A DNA stretch of 16,969 bases. Origin: Bryobacteraceae bacterium (lineage in GTDB: Bacteria > Acidobacteriota > Terriglobia > Bryobacterales > Bryobacteraceae). The notes below the pieces were generated by a model. It was not told where the DNA came from. It saw only the letters and a list, made by a program, of their open reading frames with translations, and did not search any database. Of the stretch, positions 1 to 7,137 are shown piece after piece. Made by a program: the position numbers and the translations under genes. Location of the stretch: assembly GCA_030039005.1 (NCBI GenBank), contig JASHQT010000186.1, forward strand, positions 1-16,969, in the 5' to 3' direction. The first letter of the stretch is position 1. Each line of letters opens with the position of its first letter.

Positions 1-82
1 GCCGATCCACTGCAGTGACCTCTTCAAAGGTCTTCGTTACGTTGTTGATTTCGACAGCCGGCACACTTGGGGATGCTACCAC
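1..82 (-). CDS. ABC transporter ATP-binding protein, N-terminal fragment (cut by left edge)
   Basis: Read on the minus strand, the first 82 bases give about 27 residues that look like the start of an ABC ATPase: after a short leader comes VEINNVTKTFEEVTAVD, the usual first beta strand with an aromatic A-loop residue (the F of KTF) that stacks on the adenine of ATP. The Walker A and later motifs lie outside the window, so the transported substrate cannot be told. An in-frame stop (positions 86-88) sits two codons before a GTG at 82-80, which is the longest possible start; a second GTG at 64-62 is the alternative. Neither has a strong ribosome site. The 92-residue membrane protein gene lies 100 bases upstream on the same strand and may share a transcript. 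The family call rests on a short stretch. Confidence 0.62.
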   Translation of the reverse strand, partial: MVASPSVPAVEINNVTKTFEEVTAVDR

Positions 83-182
83 GTCTCAGCGGTGCATCGA
101 GAGCTCAGGCGTCGTAAGCCGTGTGAAAGAAAGATCGAAAGGGGCGCGGGCCCTCTAGCAGGCCTTTATGCAACCCCGCGAA

Positions 183-461
183 TTATTTGTGAATTAAGAA
201 CTGCTGGTACAAATAGACCGCGGCCATCGCCAGACCGACCACTACGGTGATCACGGTCAGGATTTTGCCCCAGCGGTCGATGGTCTTGAGTTTCGTTGCC
301 AGCGCGACCTGCTCGGGAATCTGGCGCTCTTCTCCCGGCCCAAGGTGGATTAAATCCTCTTCGCTGGCGGAGATCAACTTTCGATACAACGCCAAGCCGA
401 GGGTTGCGATTGCGAGAACGATCCAAATCACTACAGCGGGTGTCAAGTTGATTTCAGCCAT
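183..461 (-). CDS. Small two-helix membrane protein of unknown function
   Basis: A 92-residue protein with a hydrophobic helix at about residues 7-27, a charged middle (about 28-68, rich in Glu, Lys and Arg, with HLGPGEERQIPEQ), and a second helix at about 70-88, ending in a short basic tail. I do not recognise a named family. The start is taken at the ATG at 461 rather than seven codons upstream, because a GGAGG sits 9 bases before it and the upstream extension is only Arg/Lys-rich read-through of that ribosome site. The next gene downstream on the same strand is the ABC ATPase fragment at the window edge, so it could be a small partner of that transporter; this is inference from position only. 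That it is a real gene is supported by the good ribosome site and clear two-helix layout. Confidence 0.7.
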   Translation of the reverse strand: MAEINLTPAVVIWIVLAIATLGLALYRKLISASEEDLIHLGPGEERQIPEQVALATKLKTIDRWGKILTVITVVVGLAMAAVYLYQQFLIHK

Positions 462-630
462 TGTTTTCCGCCTCCGCCGCACACAATGGCAATCATCGAT
501 CCACGCGCTGGGCCCATGCTTTCAACTCTTTACCATCACGAGTGTGGCCGCAGCGCATCATTGCTGCGTGAAATCACCCAGAAACCTTAGCGCCTGATGG
601 GTAACTCGCGCGAAGTCTCGCTGCCGTTCC

Positions 631-1545
631 TCACGACGCGATCGGCCAAAAAACCTCCGTTTTCCAATCCTTCGGATTGGGATAATCAGCCGGATCGGTC
701 ACGTAAACCTCCCACGGCGCTCCGGCCTGAGTGAGCCTTTCGGCCTCAATCCATTGTTGGACTGCGGCGTGGGCTTCGTTGAGCTTCTCGTAGGCGCCGG
801 CGTGTATTGTCGTAGCGGCCAATCCGCCCGGCAATGTGTCAGCCCGCACTTCGCCCCCTGGCGCCGTCCCGCCGGAGTGAGCCGTCACGGGCATTCCAGC
901 CGCGATGGTCCACAATCCCGGCCCCCAGTCCAGATACCGTGTGAACGGTTGGCCGGCCAGCGCTATGCCATTCTGTTGGGCGTATTGAACAACGTAGCCC
1001 AGCACCTCCGCCAGTGTGCTTGCGACCTCGGACGGCTTGATCCGCCGCCTCACCACCAGCACGGGTTGCGCTGGAATCTCGCGTTTCATGATGGAATACG
1101 CCATGTCCTTTTTTCGTGGCCTTTCTTCCTGCTGAATGTGAAAAAGCTTGATGCACCGGCTCACACTTGAGACCAGCGCCGCGTGCCTCGTCGCTTGCGA
1201 CCGGCCGGTCCCGCCCGCGAAGCCTCGCGCACGATACGCGCGGGGCGCAATTCCAAAGCGCTTTCGAAACGCCCGCGTGAACACCTCATGGCTTTCAAAG
1301 CCGCACGCTAAGGCGACATCCATCACCGAGTCCTCACTAGTGAGCAGCATCGCCGCCGCGCGCCCCAGCCGCAGGCGCAACGTAAACTGTTTGGGTGTTT
1401 CGCCAGCCGTGGCCGAAAAGACGCGGTGTAAATGAAACGCCGAGAGCCCCGCTTGACGGGCGAGCGCTTCAAGAGAAACGTCCTCGTCAAGATGCCCCGC
1501 TGCGTAAGCCAGCACTGGCTGCACCTGTTTCAGCGGCGTTGTCAT
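631..1545 (-). CDS. AraC-family regulator with C-terminal GyrI-like effector-binding domain
   Basis: 304 residues with two parts. Residues about 8-107 form an AraC-type double helix-turn-helix: SLEALARQAGLSAFHLHRVF is the first helix pair, and DVALACGFESHEVFTRAF followed by RFGIAPRAYR is the second, conserved one. After a low-complexity linker (about 108-147), residues 148-304 match the GyrI-like/effector-binding fold, with the typical VVRRRIKPSE start, a GPGLWTIAAG stretch, HAGAYEKLNEAH and a closing DPADYPNPKDWKTEVFWPI. Such proteins bind DNA with the first part and a small, often hydrophobic ligand with the second, acting as ligand-sensing regulators of nearby stress or efflux genes. The ATG at 1545 has only a weak ribosome site. 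It stands between ribA and the small membrane protein gene, all on the minus strand. The ligand and targets are unknown. Confidence 0.88.
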   Translation of the reverse strand: MTTPLKQVQPVLAYAAGHLDEDVSLEALARQAGLSAFHLHRVFSATAGETPKQFTLRLRLGRAAAMLLTSEDSVMDVALACGFESHEVFTRAFRKRFGIAPRAYRARGFAGGTGRSQATRHAALVSSVSRCIKLFHIQQEERPRKKDMAYSIMKREIPAQPVLVVRRRIKPSEVASTLAEVLGYVVQYAQQNGIALAGQPFTRYLDWGPGLWTIAAGMPVTAHSGGTAPGGEVRADTLPGGLAATTIHAGAYEKLNEAHAAVQQWIEAERLTQAGAPWEVYVTDPADYPNPKDWKTEVFWPIAS

Positions 1546-1601
1546 GCTCTACGAATCTAACGCGCTCGCGGCCTGGTTTGCTTGATCTTTCTTGCGGTAG
1601 C

Positions 1602-2225
1602 CTAATCCAGCAGATGCCCCATCTTCTGTTTTTTGGTCCGCAAATAGCCTTCCGTCGATTCGTGCGGCGCCACGATGCACGGTATGCGCTCAGCCACCCG
1701 AATCCCAGCCTTTTCCAGCGCCGTGATTTTTTCCGGATTATTCGACAGCAGCCGCACGCTCTTGACCTTGAAATAGCGCAAAATATCGGCGGGCATGCGA
1801 TAATCGCGCAGGTCGGCCTCAAACCCCAGCCGCTCGTTCGCCTCCACCGTGTCCGCGCCGCCGTCCTGCAATTCATAAGCGCGTAGCTTGTTCAGCAATC
1901 CGATACCGCGCCCTTCCTGATGCTCATAAATCAGCAGCCCGCGGCCTTCTTCGGCGATCAGGTTGAGCGAAAGCTCCAGTTGAGAACGGCAGTCGCAGCG
2001 CAGGCTGTGGAACACGTCGCCGGTCAGGCATTGCGAGTGGATACGGACCAGGGGAGGATCGCCCGTGCTCACGTCCCCCATGCGCAGTACCACGCACTCC
2101 TCAATCTCGTCCCCGTAAGATCCTTCGAAGCCGTAAATCCGGAAATGGCCGAATCGGCTGGGAAAATTGGCTTCGGCGACTTTACTCAGCATGTTCGTTC
2201 GGATGAAGCGCCCCGATTCTTTCAT
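1602..2225 (-). CDS. ribA: GTP cyclohydrolase II
   Basis: Opens the imidazole ring of GTP and releases formate and pyrophosphate to give 2,5-diamino-6-ribosylamino-4-pyrimidinone phosphate, the first step of riboflavin synthesis, in the cytoplasm. The zinc site is plain: C66, then C77 and C79 in GDVFHSLRCDC. The GTP-binding EHQEGRGIGL (101-110) and the catalytic-region LGFEADLRDY with R140 are also present, as is the closing YLRTKKQKMGHLL. At about 200 residues it is a stand-alone enzyme, not the RibBA fusion. The start is uncertain: ATG at 2225 gives 207 residues, while ATG at 2192 gives MLSKVAEANFPSRFG, which lines up with the first residues of E. coli RibA. The gene diverges from the histidine kinase across a short repeat-built promoter. 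No other riboflavin gene is in the window. Confidence 0.95.
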   Translation of the reverse strand: MKESGRFIRTNMLSKVAEANFPSRFGHFRIYGFEGSYGDEIEECVVLRMGDVSTGDPPLVRIHSQCLTGDVFHSLRCDCRSQLELSLNLIAEEGRGLLIYEHQEGRGIGLLNKLRAYELQDGGADTVEANERLGFEADLRDYRMPADILRYFKVKSVRLLSNNPEKITALEKAGIRVAERIPCIVAPHESTEGYLRTKKQKMGHLLD

Positions 2226-2265
2226 TGTAATAGCCCCAGGCGGTCATTATAATGGCCCCAGACGG
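2222..2265. repeat. Two adjacent 22-bp copies forming the ribA / histidine kinase intergenic region
   Basis: Positions 2222-2243 and 2244-2265 are head-to-tail copies of a 22-base unit (consensus TCATTRTAATRGCCCCAGRCGG with two more-variable ends none; 19 of 22 bases identical). The differences are all G/A: at the sixth, eleventh and nineteenth bases. There is no spacer between copies. The unit overlaps the longer ribA start codon (copy 1) and the first possible kinase start codon (copy 2). It supplies the promoter described separately, and the period of about two helical turns would also suit a dimeric DNA-binding protein. Confidence 0.8.
2225..2253 (+). promoter_or_regulatory. Predicted sigma-70-type promoter for the histidine kinase
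   Basis: TTGTAA at 2225-2230 (4 of 6 to the -35 consensus) and a perfect TATAAT at 2248-2253 are separated by exactly 17 bases, which places transcription start near 2260. The -10 element is embedded in ATTATAAT (2246-2253), which reads the same on both strands, so a -10 for ribA on the minus strand is available at 2251-2246, though no good -35 precedes it there. If used, the plus-strand promoter puts the ATG at 2252 inside the -10 and favours the ATG at 2270 as kinase start, with a leader of only about 10 bases. Confidence 0.55.
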
Positions 2266-2269
2266 CCTC

Positions 2270-3598
2270 ATGGAATCCCAACAACTGTGGCTGAGCCTGT
2301 TGCTGCGCGTCGCGGTGGCCGCGTCTCTGGCCAGCATTCTCTCGCGCTTCGGGGCATTCCAGAGAATGTTGATGCGCGAGGATCGCACTTTGGTGCAGCG
2401 CGTCAAGCTGGCCCTAATGTTTTGGGCCATGTACGGCGCCAGCGTCTTGTTTCGCGCGTGGAATCAGGCCAAATACGATGCCGTGGATCTCGGGCTGGAG
2501 GGTAGTCTGCTAGCGGGCTTGGTGGGCGGGTACGTCACCGGGTTACTCTCCGGAGTCCTGATCTCGCTTCCGGCAGTCCTGTTCCATCACGAGCTGATGA
2601 CCATGCTGCTGTTCGCGGGCGTGGGCGTACTGGGCGGATTACTGCGCGACCTGGCGCCCGAAAAAGAAGACGTCTGGCGTTTCTCCCCCATATTTAGCCT
2701 CAATCCGCGGCGGCTCCGCCAGCGGCCCTACCAGCTTCGCCTCATGTTCCAGCTGGGCTGCCTGTTCAGCATTATCTTCAGCGGCCTGCTGCGCGTGGAG
2801 TCCTCGCACCTGCTGAGGGGCGGTGTGTTTCTCGCGCCCATCTGGAGGGAAACCGGATGGCCGGTGCTGGGATCGTACGCCAGCATGGTTTTCGCCGTGA
2901 TGATCCCCATCAAGATCTGGAACAACACGCGCAACGAAAAGAAGCTCGAAGCGCAGCAATTGCGCCTGAACGAAGCGCGCCTGGCGGCGCTTACCAGCCA
3001 AATCAATCCGCACTTCCTGTTCAATACGCTCAACTCGGTGTCGTCGCTGATCCGCACGAATCCCGAACAGGCGCGCGGCGTGGTCTATCGGCTGTCGAGC
3101 ATTCTGCGGCGCTTGCTGCGCAAAACCGACAACCTCACGCCGCTGCGCGAGGAGCTGGCGTTCATCGACAATTACATGACCATCGAGATGGTGCGATTCG
3201 GCGAAAAGCTGCGGTTCATCAAGGAAATCGACCCCCAGACATTGGACCGCCTGGTGCCCAGCATGCTCTTGCAGCCGCTGATCGAAAACAGCATCCGCCA
3301 CGGCCTCGCCACCAAAGTGGAGGGCGGAATGGTCCGGGTGCGCAGTTACCTGGCCGAGAATCGTCTGCATTTGCTGGTGGAAGACGATGGCGTCGGCATT
3401 CCGGAGGCGCGCCTGGCGACGCTGTTCGAGCAGGGCATCGGCGTGAGTAACGTAAATGAACGTATGAAGGTGCTGTACGGCACCGACTACCGCATGTGGA
3501 TCGACAGCAAGCCGGGGGAAGGAACCCGCACCGGGATCGAAATTCCCGACATGCCGCTGGGGAGTGAAATCGGCCAGGAGGTTTCGGCTGCGAGTTAA
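2270..3598 (+). CDS. LytS/YpdA-type membrane sensor histidine kinase
   Basis: From the ATG at 2270 it has 442 residues. The first half holds about five or six hydrophobic segments (5TM-LYT-like sensor region, ending near VFAVMIPIKIW). A short coiled stretch (EKKLEAQQLRLNEARLAALT) leads into the His_kinase box LTSQINPHFLFNTLNSV, whose His is the phosphate acceptor. The ATPase part follows with the N box LLQPLIENSIRHG, the G1 box DDGVGIP and the glycine-rich end PGEGTRTGIEIP. These kinases normally signal to a LytTR-type response regulator; none is adjacent. An in-frame ATG at 2252 would add six residues but lies in the predicted -10 element, and neither start has a clear ribosome site. The signal sensed is unknown. 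Confidence 0.9.
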   Translation: MESQQLWLSLLLRVAVAASLASILSRFGAFQRMLMREDRTLVQRVKLALMFWAMYGASVLFRAWNQAKYDAVDLGLEGSLLAGLVGGYVTGLLSGVLISLPAVLFHHELMTMLLFAGVGVLGGLLRDLAPEKEDVWRFSPIFSLNPRRLRQRPYQLRLMFQLGCLFSIIFSGLLRVESSHLLRGGVFLAPIWRETGWPVLGSYASMVFAVMIPIKIWNNTRNEKKLEAQQLRLNEARLAALTSQINPHFLFNTLNSVSSLIRTNPEQARGVVYRLSSILRRLLRKTDNLTPLREELAFIDNYMTIEMVRFGEKLRFIKEIDPQTLDRLVPSMLLQPLIENSIRHGLATKVEGGMVRVRSYLAENRLHLLVEDDGVGIPEARLATLFEQGIGVSNVNERMKVLYGTDYRMWIDSKPGEGTRTGIEIPDMPLGSEIGQEVSAAS

Positions 3599-3687
3599 CC
3601 ATGATGGAACCAGGTTTCAGTAACCGGGCTTACGAGCTACCCGTCCTTAAGGGAGTGAAGGGCGGGCGTGGTGCGCGAAACATAGAA

Positions 3688-4518
3688 ATGAGCTTACGTC
3701 TTCTCGTCCTGGCCGCGATTTTCTCGATTTTCGCGTTGGCGGCCCCGAACATCACCCAGCCCAGTGTCAACCCGGTCATCGACCGCGGCTATCGCGAAAT
3801 GTACGACCTGAAGTTCGCCGATGCGCACCAGACTTTCGCGCAGTGGGAGCACGATCACCCCGACGATCCCCTAGGGCCGGTCTCCAACGCCGCCGCCTAT
3901 CTGTTCGCCGAGTTCGACCGCTTGAACATTTTGCACTCCGAGTTCTTTACCGACAACAACCTCTTCCATCGCCGCCCCAAAGTCACGCCCGACCCCGAGG
4001 TGCGCCAGGCGTTCGACGAGGAACTGGACAAATCGGCCAAGCTTGCCGGCGAGATTCTGCAGCGCCTCCCCGAGCAGACCGACGCGCTGTTTGCCAAAAT
4101 CCTGACCCTCGGCCTCAAGGCGGATTACGAAGCGTTGATCGAGCGTCGCGATTTTGATGCACTGAAGGTCGTCAAAGACAGCCGCGCGACCGCGGAAAAA
4201 CTGCTCGCCGTGCAGCCGAATTACTACGATGCGTACCTGGCCGTGGGTGTGGAAAATTATCTTTTCAGCCTCAAGCCCGCGCCTGTGCGCTGGTTCCTGC
4301 AGGCGGGCGGGGCCGAGACCGATCGCGATAAGGGCGTGCAGGATTTGCGCCTGACCGCCGAAAAAGGCCGCTATCTTTCGCCCTATGCGCGCCTTCTGCT
4401 GGCCGTCGCGGCGCTGCGCAACAAGGATATTTCCCAGGCTCGCGATTTGCTCTCCGCGCTGGCGCGCGAATTCCCGAACAACCGGCTCTACGCCCAGGAA
4501 CTCGCTAGGCTCCATTAG
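3688..4518 (+). CDS. Secreted helical-repeat (TPR-like) protein of unknown function
   Basis: 276 residues beginning with a signal peptide (MSLRLLVLAAIFSIFALAA, cleavage near residue 19). The rest is alpha-helical with repeat-like pieces: YREMYDLKFADAHQTFAQWEHDHPDD near the start and DISQARDLLSALAREFPNNRLYAQELARL at the end both have tetratricopeptide spacing, and AEKLLAVQPNYYDAYLAVGVENYLF in the middle looks similar. It is probably periplasmic and used for protein contact. The reading frame is open back to an ATG at 3601, but that would put 29 residues before the signal peptide, so the ATG at 3688 is preferred despite a poor ribosome site. It follows the histidine kinase by 89 bases on the same strand and precedes the polyketide synthase by 94. 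I do not recognise a specific family. Confidence 0.78.
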   Translation: MSLRLLVLAAIFSIFALAAPNITQPSVNPVIDRGYREMYDLKFADAHQTFAQWEHDHPDDPLGPVSNAAAYLFAEFDRLNILHSEFFTDNNLFHRRPKVTPDPEVRQAFDEELDKSAKLAGEILQRLPEQTDALFAKILTLGLKADYEALIERRDFDALKVVKDSRATAEKLLAVQPNYYDAYLAVGVENYLFSLKPAPVRWFLQAGGAETDRDKGVQDLRLTAEKGRYLSPYARLLLAVAALRNKDISQARDLLSALAREFPNNRLYAQELARLH

Positions 4519-4612
4519 GGCCGCGGCCGTAACTCCCCGCCCGGCCTGTAAATCAGCCCCGGTGAATCGGCAAGAGTAACGGTAGAATACCCTGAAGGAG
4601 TCCGAGCCCCCT

Positions 4613-5662
4613 ATGACCATCGCCGGCGTCGCCAGTGCGTTGCCTCCGAACAAATACGACCAGCGGGTTTTGCTGCAGGCATTGCAAAAACATTGGGGCC
4701 CGAAGGTGGATAATCCGACTTTCCTCGAACGCCTGCAGGCGCGCGTCGGCGTGGAGTCGCGCCACCTGGCCCTGCCCATGGCCGATTATTATGGCCTGAC
4801 GCGCTGGGGCGACGCCAACAATCATTGGATCGAGATCGCGCAGGACCTGGGCCAGAAAGCGCTGTGCTGCGCATTGTCGCGGTCGGGATTCTCGACGCAC
4901 GATTTAGGCGCAATTTTTTTCGTTTCAGTCACCGGCATCGCCAGCCCGTCCATTGACGCGCGGCTGGTGAACCGCATGAACCTGCCGGTGAACATCAAGC
5001 GCATTCCGATTTTCGGCCTGGGCTGCGTGGCTGGAGCCGCGGGCATCGCGCGCGCCGCCGATTACGTGCGCGCCTACCCTAACCAAGTGGCGGCGCTGCT
5101 GTCGGTGGAGCTCTGCTCGCTCACGCTGCAGCAGGAAGATATTTCGATCGCGAACATCATCTCCTCGGGACTTTTCGGCGATGGGGCGGCGGCGGTGCTG
5201 GTGGCAGGGTCCGAACGCAAGTCCGAGGGTCCGGAAATCCTGGCCACCAAATCGATCTTTTATCCGAATTCCGAGCACGTGATGGGTTGGGATATTTCCG
5301 AAAAAGGCTTCCGCATCGTTCTATCGCGCGAAGTGCCGGAGGTGATTCACGATCACCTGGCGGGCGACGTGGATGCGTTTCTCGGAGAGAACAACCTTGC
5401 GCGCGCCGACGTCGCGGCCTGGGTGCTGCACACCGGCGGCCCGCGCGTGCTCGAAGCAACGCAAGCGGCGCTCGAACTGCCCGATGGCGCGCTCGCGGCG
5501 TCCTGGGATTGCCTCCGCGCGACCGGCAATCTCTCCTCCGCGTCGGTTTTATTAGTCCTCGAAGAGTTCATGATGAAGCGCCGGCCGGCGGCGGGCGCCT
5601 ACGGAATCCTGGCTGCCATGGGACCCGGCTTCTGTTCGGAATTGGTCTTATTGAAGTGGTGA
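4613..5662 (+). CDS. Type III polyketide synthase (chalcone/stilbene synthase family)
   Basis: A 349-residue thiolase-fold enzyme with the Cys-His-Asn triad of the family: C138 in IFGLGCVAGAAG, H273 in VLHTGGPRVLE and N306 in RATGNLSSASVL. The closing loop AAMGPGFCSEL replaces the GPG loop of plant enzymes. SGLFGDGAAAVLV is the usual core strand. Such enzymes load an acyl-CoA starter on the Cys, extend it with malonyl-CoA and cyclise the chain to pyrones, resorcinols or phenols; bacterial relatives with flavoprotein partners often use long fatty acyl starters. Starter, chain length and ring type cannot be read here. AAGGAG lies about 12 bases before the ATG, a rather wide spacing. The next gene overlaps its stop by four bases. 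Confidence 0.93.
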   Translation: MTIAGVASALPPNKYDQRVLLQALQKHWGPKVDNPTFLERLQARVGVESRHLALPMADYYGLTRWGDANNHWIEIAQDLGQKALCCALSRSGFSTHDLGAIFFVSVTGIASPSIDARLVNRMNLPVNIKRIPIFGLGCVAGAAGIARAADYVRAYPNQVAALLSVELCSLTLQQEDISIANIISSGLFGDGAAAVLVAGSERKSEGPEILATKSIFYPNSEHVMGWDISEKGFRIVLSREVPEVIHDHLAGDVDAFLGENNLARADVAAWVLHTGGPRVLEATQAALELPDGALAASWDCLRATGNLSSASVLLVLEEFMMKRRPAAGAYGILAAMGPGFCSELVLLKW

Positions 5663-6669
5663 GCGATATTTTCATTGTCGGCGGCGGACCGGCCGGGCTC
5701 GCGGCGGCGATCGCCACTCGTCTGAAGGGTTTTGATGTCACGCTAGCCGACGCCGCGCAGCCGCCTATCGATAAGGCCTGCGGCGAGGGTTTGATGCCCG
5801 ACTCGCTCGAGGCGCTGCGCCGCTTGGGCGTAGCGTTCGATCCGGATCAATCGTTCGCATTTCGTGGAATTCGTTTTATCGGCGCGGGCGGCACGGTTGC
5901 CGCCGATTTTCGGCGTGAGCCTGGCATCGCCGTGCGGCGCACGCGGCTGCACCAGGTGTTGATCGATCGCGCCGAAGAAGTGGGTGTGAAACTGCTGTGG
6001 CGGACGCCGGTGACGAATCTGAGCAACATCCGCGCGCGCTGGATCGTGGGCGCGGACGGCCAGAATTCGCGCGTTCGCCGCTGGGCGGGCCTGGATGCCG
6101 CCCGCCGTGAATCGTTCCGTTATGGCTTCCGGCGGCACTATCGCGTCGCCCCTTGGACGGAATTTACCGAGATCTACTGGGGTCCGGGCTGCCAGATGTA
6201 CGTGACCGCGGTGGGTGCGGGCGAGGTCGTGATCGCGCTGATCACGCGCGATCCCCACGTGCGCATCGACGCCGCGATGCCGCATTTCCCCGAACTCTTT
6301 CGAAAACTCCAGGGCGCCGAGATTGTGAGCGAAGAGCGCGGCGCGGTCACCGCCACGCGGCAGTTGCGGCGAATTCATCGCGATCGCACCGTGTTGCTCG
6401 GCGATGCCTCCGGTTCCGTGGATGCGATCACGGGCGAGGGCATGAGCCTGGCATTCCGGGAAGCCCTTCTGCTCGCCGACGCGCTGGAAGCCGGCGACCT
6501 GCGGGCATATGAAGCCGAGCATCGCCGCCTGATGCGCCGTCCCGCGTATATGGCGCAGCTCATGCTGCTGCTCGACCGGCTCCCGCGCGTTCGCCCGCAC
6601 GTGCTGCGTCTATTCGCGGCCGAACCGGTGGTTTTCGAGCGTTTGCTGGCGCTGCACGCGGGCGCATGA
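5659..6669 (+). CDS. FAD-dependent oxidoreductase, geranylgeranyl-reductase/UbiH-like
   Basis: 336 residues from a GTG that overlaps the polyketide synthase stop (GTGA), a layout typical of coupled translation; the GTG one codon earlier (5656) is equally possible. The FAD site is complete: VGGGPAGLAAA at 7-17 (Rossmann glycine motif), VGADGQNSRVRRWAG at 130-144 (DG motif), and LLGDASGSVDAITGEGMSLA at 247-265 (GD motif, flavin phosphate). KACGEGLMPDSLEALRRLG near residue 40 is the signature of the geranylgeranyl-reductase-like branch. Flavoproteins of this kind act on the products of neighbouring type III synthases; in Streptomyces the SrsC flavoprotein hydroxylates alkylresorcinol to give quinones. 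Hydroxylation or reduction of the polyketide product is therefore the likely job, by inference. Confidence 0.87.
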   Translation: MSDIFIVGGGPAGLAAAIATRLKGFDVTLADAAQPPIDKACGEGLMPDSLEALRRLGVAFDPDQSFAFRGIRFIGAGGTVAADFRREPGIAVRRTRLHQVLIDRAEEVGVKLLWRTPVTNLSNIRARWIVGADGQNSRVRRWAGLDAARRESFRYGFRRHYRVAPWTEFTEIYWGPGCQMYVTAVGAGEVVIALITRDPHVRIDAAMPHFPELFRKLQGAEIVSEERGAVTATRQLRRIHRDRTVLLGDASGSVDAITGEGMSLAFREALLLADALEAGDLRAYEAEHRRLMRRPAYMAQLMLLLDRLPRVRPHVLRLFAAEPVVFERLLALHAGA

Positions 6670-6681
6670 ATTCCAGGGTGA

Positions 6682-7134
6682 ATGCCGGCGTCTGACGAGA
6701 TTTTCATGCGCGAGGCTTTGGCGCTCGCGCGGCAGGCGGAAGCAGCGGGCGAAGTGCCGGTGGGCGCCGTTGCGGCGGTCGACGGCGAAATCATCGGGCG
6801 CGGTCTTAATTCTCCGATCGCGAAATCCGATCCCACCGCGCACGCCGAAGTTCTCGCGCTGCGCGAGGCCGGCGCGCATCTCGGAAACTATCGCTTGGAA
6901 GCAGCCACGCTTTACGTTACGCTGGAGCCTTGCATCATGTGCGCCGGAGCCCTGGTGGCCGCGCGGGTGCGGCGTCTGGTGTTCGGTGCACGCGATCTGC
7001 GTTTCGGCGGCGTGCGCAGCAAATTTCACCTGGCCGATTCCGAACTGTTGAACCATCGCGTCGAAATCGTCGAGGGCGTGCTCGCGGCCGAATGCACGGA
7101 GCTGGTGAAGAAGTTCTTTGAGCGGCGGAGGTAG
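6682..7134 (+). CDS. tadA: tRNA-specific adenosine deaminase TadA
   Basis: A 150-residue zinc deaminase that converts adenosine 34 of tRNA-Arg(ACG) to inosine, letting one tRNA read several Arg codons. The catalytic signature is complete: HAEVLALR with zinc ligand H54 and proton shuttle E56, and PCIMCAGA with C84 and C87. The flanking EVPVGAV, SDPTAHAE, NYRL.ATLYVTLEPC and NHRVEIVEG stretches match the E. coli enzyme nearly residue for residue, which separates it from guanine or cytosine deaminases. A stop codon lies immediately before the ATG at 6682, so this start is the longest possible. AGGGTGA just ahead is a close-spaced ribosome site. Only 12 bases separate it from the flavoprotein, and 3 from the next gene, so a housekeeping RNA enzyme is embedded in a secondary-metabolite-like operon. 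Confidence 0.96.
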   Translation: MPASDEIFMREALALARQAEAAGEVPVGAVAAVDGEIIGRGLNSPIAKSDPTAHAEVLALREAGAHLGNYRLEAATLYVTLEPCIMCAGALVAARVRRLVFGARDLRFGGVRSKFHLADSELLNHRVEIVEGVLAAECTELVKKFFERRR

Positions 7135-7137
7135 GGG

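Noticed and set aside
140..182. Possible terminator after the small membrane protein gene (GGCC arms around CTCTAGCA)
   Set aside because: The stem is only four pairs and no U-rich run follows on the minus strand.
5287..5655. N-terminal extension of the flavoprotein by over 120 codons
   Set aside because: It overlaps the end of the polyketide synthase in another frame, including the His-Asn catalytic region, and is very Arg-rich. The FAD glycine motif should lie within the first 15 residues, as it does from the GTG at 5659.
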